Assembly: GCA_012514545.1 (NCBI GenBank)
Contig: JAAZAC010000250.1
Location: 1-15,590 of the forward strand
Origin: Actinomycetales bacterium
Lineage (GTDB): Bacteria > Actinomycetota > Actinomycetes > Actinomycetales > Cellulomonadaceae
Direction of reading: 5' to 3'
Length of the DNA stretch: 15,590 bases
Shown here: piece by piece, positions 1-6,879 of the stretch
Numbering within the stretch: position 1 is the stretch's first letter
Layout: each line of letters opens with the position of its first letter
Notes under the pieces: model-generated
What the model saw: the letters and a program-made list of their open reading frames with translations, nothing else
Database searches by the model: none
What the model was told of the DNA's origin: nothing
Program-made: the position numbers and the translations under genes

Positions 1-2
1 CC

Positions 3-461
3 GCGGAGCCCGCCGTCGCGGACGGCGCGCTCGTCACCGAGATCGACCCGGCGCTCGCCGACACGGCCGCGCTGACCGCGGCCTACGACCTGCCGCTGGA
101 GGTCTCGGCCAACTGCGTCGTCGTGCTCGGGCGGCGTGGGGGCGAGGAGCGGCCCGGGGCCGCCGTCGTGCCCGCGACGACCCGCGCGGACGTCAACAAC
201 CTCGTGCGCCGTCGCCTGGACGCGCGCAAGGCGTCGTTCATGCCCATGGACGCGGCCGTGGCCGCGACGGCGATGGAGTACGGCGGGATCACGCCCGTCG
301 GCCTGCCCGGGGGGTGGCCGGTGCTCGTCGACGCGCGGGTCGCCGCCGCGCCGTGGGTCGTGCTCGGCTCCGGCGTGCGCCGGTCGAAGCTCGCCATGCC
401 CGGGCCGCTGCTCGCGACGATGCCCGGCGTCGAGGTGGTCGAGGGCCTGGGGCTCGCCTGA
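3..461 (+). CDS. YbaK/EbsC-family aminoacyl-tRNA editing protein, C-terminal part (5' end outside window)
   Basis: The reading frame is open from base 3 to the TGA at 459-461; the start lies upstream of the window. The 152 visible residues match the YbaK/EbsC fold, whose members hydrolyse mischarged tRNA such as Cys-tRNA(Pro) in the cytoplasm. Landmarks, in order, are ANCVVVLGRRGG, ATTRADVNNLVRR, RKASFMPMD, EYGGITPVGLP (equivalent to the GGISPLG motif of E. coli YbaK) and GSGVRRSKLAMPG near the C-terminus. In a by-eye alignment recalled from E. coli YbaK, the lysine needed for editing (K46) falls on the Asn encoded at about 111-113. Substrate and even editing activity are therefore uncertain. 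Family assignment is firm; a specific gene symbol is not justified. The gene is followed directly by a GC hairpin. Confidence 0.88.
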   Translation, partial: AEPAVADGALVTEIDPALADTAALTAAYDLPLEVSANCVVVLGRRGGEERPGAAVVPATTRADVNNLVRRRLDARKASFMPMDAAVAATAMEYGGITPVGLPGGWPVLVDARVAAAPWVVLGSGVRRSKLAMPGPLLATMPGVEVVEGLGLA

Positions 462-609
462 GCGGGCCCGGCACCTGAGCGGGGCCGGCCCGCAGGACGG
501 AGCGGCGCGTCCGCACGGGCGGGTCCGGCACGACGGGCGCGTCCGGGAGCGCCGAGCGCGACAGCGTCCGTGAGGCCTCGACGGCGACGAAGGCCAGTCC
601 CTCGTTCAT
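289..609 (-). CDS. Doubtful small ORF divergent from the CGNR regulator
   Basis: I do not recognise this product. The ORF would start at ATG 609-607 with a good ribosome binding site (AGGGGAG) a few bases upstream, and a possible promoter lies ahead of it. The first 50 or so codons (609 to about 460) end almost always in G or C, as real genes here do, and encode a peptide beginning MNEGLAFVAVEASRTLSRSA, rich in Ala, Pro, Arg and Val. At about 460 the bias collapses, exactly where the ORF becomes antisense to the YbaK-family gene, which it overlaps by 173 bp. The real product may be a short protein of about 50-60 residues whose end is shifted or lost, or the ORF may be chance. No signal peptide or membrane segment is evident. 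Confidence 0.3.
   Translation of the reverse strand: MNEGLAFVAVEASRTLSRSALPDAPVVPDPPVRTRRSVLRAGPAQVPGPLRRAPGPRPPRRRASSRAAARAWRASTGARRSRARPTARRRPARRRAPATPRAGRRA
462..493 (+). terminator. Likely terminator hairpin of the YbaK-family gene
   Basis: The arm GCGGGCCCGGC (462-472) pairs with GCCGGCCCGC (484-493) with a single bulge and an 11-nt loop, starting one base after the TGA. There is no T-tract, which is usual for actinobacterial terminators. In such GC-rich DNA some hairpins arise by chance, so position is the main support. Confidence 0.45.
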
Positions 610-622
610 GGTTCTCTCCCCT

Positions 623-692
623 GCTACCGGTCATCGAAGTGATACCGGTAGCCTACGACCGTGCTACCATCAAAACAAGGTTTATTGGTAGG
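623..692. promoter_or_regulatory. Double inverted-repeat operator upstream of the CGNR gene
   Basis: Two inverted repeats of the form GCTACC-N18-GGTAGC lie here. Site 1 is GCTACC at 623-628 with GGTAGC at 647-652; its perfect arms extend to 9 bp, GCTACCGGT and ACCGGTAGC. Site 2 is GCTACC at 663-668 with GGTAGG at 687-692. Equivalent bases are exactly 40 bp apart, about four helical turns, so both sites would face the same side of the DNA. The region is notably AT-richer than its surroundings. The natural candidate ligand is the CGNR protein encoded from 709; that is inference. Confidence 0.6.
650..678 (-). promoter_or_regulatory. Possible promoter reading leftward to the small ORF
   Basis: On the minus strand TTGTTT (678-673) is followed after 17 nt by TAGGCT (655-650), a plausible -35/-10 pair. 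It would start transcription near 643, about 34 nt before the ATG at 609. It overlaps both inverted repeats. For the rightward CGNR gene the best -10 candidate is TACCAT (665-670), inside the second repeat, with no convincing -35. Confidence 0.35.
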
Positions 693-708
693 TCCCGGGA
701 GGTCGGCC

Positions 709-1386
709 GTGGCGGACGCGACGACGCAGGTGGCGGGCACGACGTCGGAGGCGGCGGCGCTCCCCGACCCGCACCCGGACTGGCCCGAGCCGGTCGGCGG
801 GTGGCTGTGCCTCGACGTCGCCAACTCGCTCGAGGGGCGCCACAAGGACGTCCCGGACGACCGGCTGCGCACGTACGCCGACCTCGTGCACTGGGTCGCC
901 CGCGCGGGCGGGCTGACGGCGGACCAGGTCGCCGCGCTCCTGGCGCTCGCGGCGGACGACCCGAACGGCGCGCGCCGCGAGCTGCGCCGCGCCGCCGACG
1001 TGCGCGACGCCGTCTTCCGCACGTTCCACGGCCTCGCCACCGCCGGCCGCACCGACCCGGCCGACCTCGCCGTCGTGCAGGAGTCGCACGCCGAGGGCCT
1101 GCGCCACGCGCGACTCGTCCCCGGCGCCCCGACCTTCACGTGGGCGTGGGAGCCCGACCTGCGGCTCGTGCGCTGGCTCGTCGCCCGCTCGGCCGTGGAG
1201 CTCGCGACGGCGGGCCCGCTCGCCCGGGTCAAGGCGTGCGCGTCGGAGGAGGGCTGCCAGTACCTGTTCGTCGACACCTCGAAGAACGGCAGCCGGCGCT
1301 GGTGCTCGATGGCCCACTGCGGCAACCAGGCGAAGGCCCGCGCCCTCACCGAGCGGCGCCGCGCCCGGCGCCCGACGGCGCGCTGA
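709..1386 (+). CDS. CGNR zinc-finger transcriptional regulator (ABATE domain)
   Basis: This is a predicted DNA-binding regulator of 225 residues. The N-terminal ABATE-type region begins near WLCLDVANS (32-40) and includes helices around HWVARAGGLTADQVAALLAL (61-80). The C-terminal CGNR zinc finger has Cys177, Cys183, Cys199 and Cys204, with the signature WCSMAHCGNQAKAR (198-211) followed by a basic tail. ABATE is thought to be a ligand-sensing module, but the ligand is unknown. I chose the GTG at 709 because GGGAGG (698-703) sits 5 nt upstream. The GTG at 661 in the same frame lies inside the operator region and would add 16 unlikely residues. Two inverted repeats at 623-692 suggest autoregulation. 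The gene abuts the convergent methyltransferase with no spacer. Confidence 0.9.
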   Translation: MADATTQVAGTTSEAAALPDPHPDWPEPVGGWLCLDVANSLEGRHKDVPDDRLRTYADLVHWVARAGGLTADQVAALLALAADDPNGARRELRRAADVRDAVFRTFHGLATAGRTDPADLAVVQESHAEGLRHARLVPGAPTFTWAWEPDLRLVRWLVARSAVELATAGPLARVKACASEEGCQYLFVDTSKNGSRRWCSMAHCGNQAKARALTERRRARRPTAR

Positions 1387-2223
1387 TCAGCCCCCGGACC
1401 CGGCCGGTCGGGCGCGCGTCGCCCAGAACGCGACCGCCGACGCCGCGGCGACGTTGAGCGAGTCCACTCCCCCCGCCATCGGGATCCGCACGACGACGTC
1501 CGACGCCGCCACCGCGCGCCGGCTCAGGCCGTCCCCCTCGGTGCCGAGCAGCAGCGCGAGCCGCTCCGGCGGCGCGGCGGCGAGCTCGTCCAGCGTCACG
1601 GCGTCGTCGGCGAGCGCCAGGGCGGCCACGGTGAACCCGGCCTCGCGGAGCAGGCCCAGCCCCGCGGGCCACGGCTCGAGTCGGGTCCACGGCACCTGGA
1701 ACACCGTGCCCATCGAGACCCGCACGCTGCGGCGGTAGAGCGGGTCGGCGCAGTCCGGCGAGACGAGCACCGCGTCCACGCCGAGCGCCGCCGCGCTGCG
1801 GAACACCGCGCCGACGTTCGTGTGGTCGACGACGCCCTCGAGCACCGCGACGCGCCGCGCGTCCGCGACGAGGTCGCCGACGGCGGGCAGCGCCGGGCGG
1901 TGCATCGCGGCGAGCGCCCCGCGGTGCAGGTGGAACCCCGTGATCGACTCCACGACCTCCGGCGGGCCGACGTACACGGGCACGGGCCCGAAGCGCGCCT
2001 CGACCTCCGCGACGAGCGGCTCGAGGTCGGGCAGCCAGCGCTCGGTCATGAGGAACGAGCGCGGCCGGTGCCCCGCCGCCAGCGCGCGCCGGATCACCTT
2101 CGTCGACTCGGCCATGTACAGGCCGCGCTCCGGCTCGAGCCGGCGGCGCAGCGCGACGTCGGTGAGCCGGGTGTAGTCGGCGAGGCGGTCGTCGTCGGGG
2201 TCGGTCAGGCGGACGGTCGGCAC
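1387..2223 (-). CDS. SpoU/TrmH-family RNA 2'-O-ribose methyltransferase
   Basis: This 278-residue cytoplasmic enzyme is predicted to transfer a methyl group from S-adenosylmethionine to a ribose 2'-OH in rRNA or tRNA; the exact nucleotide cannot be told. An N-terminal substrate-binding region (about 1-105, with LEPERGLYMAESTKVIRRAL) precedes the SPOUT knot. All three SpoU motifs are present: NVGAVFR (136-142) with the catalytic Arg, LLLGTEGDGL (224-233), and IPMAGGVDSLNVAAASAV (247-264). Length is typical. The start is GTG at 2223. GAGAAT lies 7-12 nt upstream and could be the -10 of a leaderless transcript, although GGGAGA overlapping it could also serve as a distant ribosome binding site. 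The gene converges on the CGNR gene: TGATCA at 1384-1389 contains both stop codons. Confidence 0.93.
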   Translation of the reverse strand: MPTVRLTDPDDDRLADYTRLTDVALRRRLEPERGLYMAESTKVIRRALAAGHRPRSFLMTERWLPDLEPLVAEVEARFGPVPVYVGPPEVVESITGFHLHRGALAAMHRPALPAVGDLVADARRVAVLEGVVDHTNVGAVFRSAAALGVDAVLVSPDCADPLYRRSVRVSMGTVFQVPWTRLEPWPAGLGLLREAGFTVAALALADDAVTLDELAAAPPERLALLLGTEGDGLSRRAVAASDVVVRIPMAGGVDSLNVAAASAVAFWATRARPAGSGG

Positions 2224-2286
2224 GGGGCGATTCTCCCGCGCCGCCGGACGCCGTCACCCATCGCCTCCGCACGAGCCGCACCACCG

Positions 2287-2305
2287 CCCGCGCCCACACC
2301 GCGGG
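2287..2305 (-). terminator. Likely terminator of the tetR-ABC exporter operon
   Basis: CCCGCG (2287-2292) and CGCGGG (2300-2305) form a perfect 6-bp stem with a 7-nt loop, 9 bases downstream of the exporter's stop codon and before the next gene on the same strand. There is no U-tract. Confidence 0.4.
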
Positions 2306-2314
2306 ACACGGCCG

Positions 2315-4342
2315 TCAGTCGACGTCGGCGGCCGCCGCCGCGAACTGGCTCGCGTAGAGCCGGGCGTACGCCCCGCCGGCCGCGATGAGCTCGTCGTGCG
2401 TGCCCTGCTCGACGATCGCGCCGTGCTCCATGACGAGGATGACGTCGGCGTCCCGGATGGTCGACAGCCGGTGCGCGATGACGAACGAGGTCCGCCCCTT
2501 GCGCAGCTCGGCCATCGCGTGCTGCACGAGCAGCTCGGTCCGGGTGTCCACGGAGCTCGTCGCCTCGTCGAGCACGAGGATCGGCGGGTCGGCCAGGAAC
2601 GCGCGGGCGATCGTCAGCAGCTGCTTCTCGCCCGCGGAGACGTTGCTCGCCTCCTCGTCGATGACCGTGTCGTACCCGTCGGGCAGCGTGCGCACGAACC
2701 GGTCGACGTGGGTCACCCGCGCCGCGGCGACGACCTCGTCGTGGCTCGCGCCCGCCTTGCCGTAGGCGATGTTGTCGCGGATCGTGCCGCCGAAGAGCCA
2801 CGTGTCCTGCAGCACCATGCCGATGTTGCGCCGCAGCTCCTCGCGGTCCATCTGCGCGACGTCGACGCCGTCGAGCGTGATCCGCCCGCCGTCCAGCTCG
2901 TAGAACCGCATGAGCAGGTTGACGAGCGTGGTCTTGCCGGCGCCGGTCGGGCCCACGATCGCGACCGTCTGGCCCGGCTCCGCGACGAGCGAGAGGTCGT
3001 CGATGAGCGGCGTGTCCGGGTCGTACCGGAAGGACACGTGCTCGAACTCGACCCGGCCGCGCACGGGGTCGGGGCGCGGCGCGTCGGCGGGCTCCGGCGT
3101 CTGCTCCGGGGCGTCGAGCAGCTCGAACACGCGCTCGGCGGACGCGAGTCCCGACTGGAGCAGGTTCATCATCGACGCGACCTGCATGATCGGCTGCGTG
3201 AACTGGCGCGAGTACTGGATGAACGCCTGGACGTCGCCCAGCGTGATCGACCCGGACGCCACCCGCAGCGCGCCCACCACGGCGATGACGACGTAGTTGA
3301 GGTTGCCGATGAACATCATCGCCGGGTGGATGAGGCCGGAGATGAAGTTGGCCTTGAAGGTGGCCTCGTAGAGCGCCTCGTTCTCGGCGTGGAACGTCTC
3401 CGAGGCCGCGCGCTGCCGGCCGAACACCTTGACGAGCGCGTGCCCCGTGTACATCTCCTCGACGTGCGCGTTGAGCGTGCCGGTGCGCTGCCACTGGGCC
3501 ATGAACTGCGGCTGCGAGCGCTTGGCGATCATCGTCGTGACGACGCCGGACACCGGGATCACGACGAGGGAGATCACCGCGAGCAGCGGCGAGATCCAGA
3601 ACATCATCGCCAGGACGCCGACGATCATGAGCACCGCGTTGACGAGCTGGCTCAGCGTCTGCTGCATCGTCTGCGCGATGTTGTCGATGTCGTTCGTCAC
3701 GCGCGAGAGCAGCTCGCCGCGCGGCTGGGAGTCGACGTACGCGAGCGGCACGCGCCCGAGCTTGTCCTCCACCCGCTCGCGCAGCCGGTACACCGTCCGC
3801 TGCACGACGCCGGTCGTCACCAGGCCCTGCAGGTAGCCGAAGAGCCACGAGCCCAGGTACAGGGCGAGCGCGATGATCAGCACGCGGCTCAGCTCGCTCA
3901 TGTCGATGCCGACGCCGGGCACGACGTCGCCCATGCCGGTGAGCATGTCGGCGAGCTCGGTCTGGCCCTGGGCGCGCAGGCCCTCGATCGCCTGCTCGGT
4001 GGTGACGCCCGGCGGCAGGCGGCGGCCCAGCTCGAGCCCGACGACGCCGCGGAAGATCACGTCGGTGGCCCAGCCGAGCACCTTCGGCGCGACGACGGCG
4101 CCGACGACCCCGACCACCGTGAACGCGAGCACGGCCAGCAGCGACCCGCGCTCGGGGCGCAGCTCGCCGGCCATCCGCTTGAGGGTCCCGCGGAAGTCGA
4201 GCGGCTTCGCCGTCGGCATCGCCATGCCCATGTGGCCCATGCCCCCGCCACCGCCGGGGCGGCGGCGCAGGATCGCGGCGTCGCGGCCGTGGGTGTCGCC
4301 CGGCCCGTGGCCGGGGCGGCCGGTCCTCGTCGGCGCGCTCAT
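2315..4342 (-). CDS. ABC exporter half-transporter, catalytic subunit of a heterodimer
   Basis: This 675-residue membrane protein has a six-helix type IV exporter domain (about 67-400) followed by an ATPase domain (about 430-665). Walker A is GPTGAGKTT (464-472), the Q-loop is Q512, Walker B is ILVLDE (588-593) with the catalytic Glu593, and the H-loop is His624. The ABC signature is degenerate: NVSAGEKQ (567-574) instead of LSGGQ. The first 50 residues are an unusual Gly/Met/His-rich extension (GGGGGMGHMGMAMP at 30-43). A segment of about 55 residues between the first two helices (about 95-150) should lie outside the cell. The start ATG at 4342 overlaps the upstream TGA (ATGA) and has GAGGAGGAGG just before it. 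The partner is the gene at 4339-6066. Drug or lipid export is the usual role; the substrate is unknown. Confidence 0.93.
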   Translation of the reverse strand: MSAPTRTGRPGHGPGDTHGRDAAILRRRPGGGGGMGHMGMAMPTAKPLDFRGTLKRMAGELRPERGSLLAVLAFTVVGVVGAVVAPKVLGWATDVIFRGVVGLELGRRLPPGVTTEQAIEGLRAQGQTELADMLTGMGDVVPGVGIDMSELSRVLIIALALYLGSWLFGYLQGLVTTGVVQRTVYRLRERVEDKLGRVPLAYVDSQPRGELLSRVTNDIDNIAQTMQQTLSQLVNAVLMIVGVLAMMFWISPLLAVISLVVIPVSGVVTTMIAKRSQPQFMAQWQRTGTLNAHVEEMYTGHALVKVFGRQRAASETFHAENEALYEATFKANFISGLIHPAMMFIGNLNYVVIAVVGALRVASGSITLGDVQAFIQYSRQFTQPIMQVASMMNLLQSGLASAERVFELLDAPEQTPEPADAPRPDPVRGRVEFEHVSFRYDPDTPLIDDLSLVAEPGQTVAIVGPTGAGKTTLVNLLMRFYELDGGRITLDGVDVAQMDREELRRNIGMVLQDTWLFGGTIRDNIAYGKAGASHDEVVAAARVTHVDRFVRTLPDGYDTVIDEEASNVSAGEKQLLTIARAFLADPPILVLDEATSSVDTRTELLVQHAMAELRKGRTSFVIAHRLSTIRDADVILVMEHGAIVEQGTHDELIAAGGAYARLYASQFAAAAADVD

Positions 4343-6066
4343 GCCGCCTCCTCCTCGGTGACCTGCGAGAGGACGATCTCGCGGTACGTCTCGTTGTCGG
4401 CCATGAGCTCGGCGTGCGTGCCGATCCCGACGACGGCCCCGTCGTCGAGCACGACGATCCGGTCGGCGTGGCGGATGGTGCTGACCCGCTGCGCGACGAC
4501 GACGACCGTCGCGTCCCGGGTCTCCGGCACCAGCGCGGCGCGGAGCGCGGCGTCGGTGGCGAAGTCGAGCGCGGAGAACGAGTCGTCGAACAGGTAGATC
4601 TCGGGCCGCCGCACGAGCGCCCGCGCGATGGCGAGGCGCTGGCGCTGGCCGCCCGACACGTTGGTGCCGCCCTGCGCGATCTCGGCGTCGAGGCCGCCCA
4701 TCTCCCGGACGAACGACGCGGCCTGCGCCACCTCGAGCGCGTGCCACACCTCCTCGTCGGTGGCGTCCTCCTTGCCGTAGCGGATGTTGCTCGCGACGGT
4801 GCCGCGGAACAGGTAGGGCTTCTGCGGCACGAGGCCGATCGTGCTCCACAGGGTCTCGAGCTCCAGGTCGCGCACGTCCACGCCGTCGACGAGCACGGCG
4901 CCGTCGGTCACGTCGTAGAGCCGCGGGATCATGCCGAGCAGCGTGGTCTTGCCGGCGCCCGTGGAGCCGATGATCGCCGTCGTCTCCCCGGGCCGCGCCG
5001 TGAAGGACACGCCGCGCAGGACGGGGTCGGCGGCGCCCGGGTAGCGGAAGCCGACGTCCCGCAGCTCGAGGTACCCGCGGCGGGGCAGCTCGGTGACGGG
5101 TGCGACCGGCGGGAGGACCGTCGTCCGCGCGTCGAGCACCTCGCCGATCCGGCCCGCGGACACCTCCGCGCGCGGGACCAGCATGAACATCATCACCGCC
5201 ATCATCACGGAGATGAGGATCTGCATGAGGTAGCTGAGGAACGCCGTCAGCGAGCCCACGCCGAGCCCGTTCTCGATCTCGAGCGAGCCGAACCAGAGCA
5301 CCGCGGCGCTCGAGAGGTTCATGATCAGGAAGACCGTCGGGAACATGAACGCCATGAGCCGCCCGACGCTGAGGCCGACGCTCATGAGGTCGCTGTTCGC
5401 GGCGCCGAACCGCTCGCGCTCGTGCCGGTCGCGGACGAAGGCGCGGATGACGCGGATGCCGCCGATCTGCTCGCGCATGATCCGGTTGATCGCGTCGATG
5501 CACTTCTGCATCGCCTGGAAGAGCGGCCGCAGGCGCACGACGGCGAACCCGAGCAGCGCGCCGAGCACCGGCACGATGACGACGAGCAGCCAGGACAGCT
5601 CGATGCTCTCGCGCAGCGCCATGATGACGCCGCCGACGAGCATGACGGGCGCCGCGATCATGATCGTGAGCGTCATGTAGACGACCGTCTGCACCTGCAT
5701 GACGTCGTTCGTCGTGCGGGTGATGAGCGACGGCGCCCCGAACCGGCCGAGCTCGCGCGCGGAGAACGTCTGGACGTGGTCGAAGACGCCGGCCCGCAGG
5801 TCGCGGCCGATCGACATGGCGACCCGGGCGCCCGCGTACACCGCGCCGATGGCTGAGGCGACCTGGACGAGCGTGATCGCGAGCATGATGCCGCCGAGGC
5901 GGAGGATCACGCCCGTGTCGCCCTTGGCCACGCCGTCGTCGATGATGTCCGCGTTGAGGCTGGGCAGGTACAGGTTCGCCACCGCCTGCACAAGCTGCAG
6001 GACGACGACGACCGCCACCAGCCCGCCGTACGCGCGCAGGCGGTGCCGGAGCAGCCGGATCAGCAT
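4339..6066 (-). CDS. ABC exporter half-transporter, degenerate-site subunit of a heterodimer
   Basis: This 575-residue protein has six membrane helices (about 12-300) and a C-terminal ATPase domain. Walker A GSTGAGKTT (367-375), Q-loop Q415 and the canonical signature VSGGQ (470-474) are intact. Walker B ends in FDD (493-495), so Asp495 replaces the catalytic Glu, and the H-loop His is Gln526 (VAQRVS). This matches the degenerate subunit of heterodimeric exporters such as TM287/TM288 and BmrCD. Its intact signature would complete the active site formed with the next gene's Walker motifs, while its own nucleotide site should bind but barely hydrolyse ATP. The ATG at 6066 overlaps the end of tetR by 7 bp (ATGCTGA) and has GGAGG about 5 nt upstream. 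The stop overlaps the next start. Confidence 0.93.
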   Translation of the reverse strand: MLIRLLRHRLRAYGGLVAVVVVLQLVQAVANLYLPSLNADIIDDGVAKGDTGVILRLGGIMLAITLVQVASAIGAVYAGARVAMSIGRDLRAGVFDHVQTFSARELGRFGAPSLITRTTNDVMQVQTVVYMTLTIMIAAPVMLVGGVIMALRESIELSWLLVVIVPVLGALLGFAVVRLRPLFQAMQKCIDAINRIMREQIGGIRVIRAFVRDRHERERFGAANSDLMSVGLSVGRLMAFMFPTVFLIMNLSSAAVLWFGSLEIENGLGVGSLTAFLSYLMQILISVMMAVMMFMLVPRAEVSAGRIGEVLDARTTVLPPVAPVTELPRRGYLELRDVGFRYPGAADPVLRGVSFTARPGETTAIIGSTGAGKTTLLGMIPRLYDVTDGAVLVDGVDVRDLELETLWSTIGLVPQKPYLFRGTVASNIRYGKEDATDEEVWHALEVAQAASFVREMGGLDAEIAQGGTNVSGGQRQRLAIARALVRRPEIYLFDDSFSALDFATDAALRAALVPETRDATVVVVAQRVSTIRHADRIVVLDDGAVVGIGTHAELMADNETYREIVLSQVTEEEAA

Positions 6067-6728
6067 GGGTCCTCCGAGGTGTCGGAACGGGCGAGCGCGC
6101 CGTCGAGGAACAACGCGGTCAGGTCGTGGGGCCCGAGGGTGGGCCGGGCGCCGGCGGCGAGCGGGCGGTTGGCGGCGAGCACGAGCCCGACCAGCATCCG
6201 CGCACACACGGTCGGGTCGAGCCGCAGCGCAGCCGAGTGAGTCTGCAGCACGCCGGCCACCGCGCGCACCACCATTTCGACGGGGTGGTGCCCGTGGCGG
6301 TGGGCGTGGCCGGGCCCGTGGTGGCGCCGGCGGGCGTCGGCCGGGAGCTCGTGGCTGACGGACAGCAGCACCGCGACGTCCGTCGCGTGCTTCTGCAGGA
6401 TCGCGACGACCTTCGCCACGGCGACGCGCACGGGCAGGGTCTCCTCGACGCCGGACAGCTCGGCGAGCACGGGGGCGGGGTCGAGCGCCCGGTCGAGCGC
6501 GGCGCACACGAGCGCGGTCTTGTCGGGGAAGACGCGGAACAGCGTCCCCTCGGCGACGCCGGCGGCGTCGGCCAGCTCGCGCGTGGTCACCTGGGCGCCC
6601 TTGGCGCGCAGCAGCGGGATCGTCGCGAGCAGGATGGCGTCGCGCCGGGCCTCCGGCGACATGGGGGTGGCCCGGCGTCCGCGCTCCGCGCCCACGGGAC
6701 CGTCCGGGGCGGTGGGGGTCTGCGTCAC
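6060..6728 (-). CDS. TetR/AcrR-family repressor of the ABC exporter operon
   Basis: This 222-residue repressor has its helix-turn-helix at about 48-73 (TTRELADAAGVAEGTLFRVF, then PDKTAL), the TetR signature. The C-terminal ligand and dimer domain contains an odd histidine-rich loop, RRRHHGPGHAHRHGHHP (133-149), with seven His in thirteen residues, which could bind metal. It is the first gene of the operon with both exporter halves and overlaps the next start. The start GTG at 6728 has no ribosome binding site. TACCGT ends 6 nt before it, so the transcript probably begins at the GTG. A perfect TGAGTGAG-TG-CTCACTCA palindrome at 6748-6765 covers the expected -35 region, so the protein probably represses its own operon until an exporter substrate releases it. 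Confidence 0.93.
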   Translation of the reverse strand: MTQTPTAPDGPVGAERGRRATPMSPEARRDAILLATIPLLRAKGAQVTTRELADAAGVAEGTLFRVFPDKTALVCAALDRALDPAPVLAELSGVEETLPVRVAVAKVVAILQKHATDVAVLLSVSHELPADARRRHHGPGHAHRHGHHPVEMVVRAVAGVLQTHSAALRLDPTVCARMLVGLVLAANRPLAAGARPTLGPHDLTALFLDGALARSDTSEDPC

Positions 6729-6734
6729 CGGGTC

Positions 6735-6740
6735 ACGGTA
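6735..6740 (-). promoter_or_regulatory. -10 box of the leaderless tetR-ABC operon promoter
   Basis: TACCGT on the minus strand ends 6 nt before the GTG start at 6728, the spacing expected if the start codon is also the transcription start. No Shine-Dalgarno sequence is present. The -35 region would fall at about 6758-6764, inside the palindromic operator. Confidence 0.6.
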
Positions 6741-6747
6741 GCACGGG

Positions 6748-6765
6748 TGAGTGAGTGCTCACTCA
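6748..6765. promoter_or_regulatory. Palindromic TetR-type operator
   Basis: TGAGTGAG (6748-6755), TG, CTCACTCA (6758-6765) form a perfect 8-bp inverted repeat with a 2-bp centre, 20 bp upstream of the tetR start. Size, symmetry and position are those of a TetR-family operator, here occluding the -35 region. Confidence 0.85.
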
Positions 6766-6879
6766 TTCGGTCGCGCGCCTCTCCCGCGGCCGGTGCAGCC
6801 GTGCGGGCACGCCGACGGCGTGGCGCGCCCTCGCGCAGGACGTCGCGGAGCTCGCGGCGCGCCTGCGCGACGCCGGCCG

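Noticed and set aside
624..1349. A 241-codon minus-strand frame beginning in the operator region
   Set aside because: It is antisense to the CGNR gene, whose zinc-finger cysteines and ABATE motifs are clear; the shadow product has no recognisable features.
2396..4597. A 733-codon open frame on the plus strand across the ABC exporter
   Set aside because: It is antisense to well-identified ABC domains and is Arg/His/Asp-rich with no recognisable domain. Long open antisense frames are expected when third positions are nearly all G or C.
6775..6879. Protein-like stretches in both strands between tetR and the SPFH gene
   Set aside because: Neither has a start with a ribosome binding site or a full ORF of its own; they belong to the long shadow frames, and the stretch is only about 105 bp.
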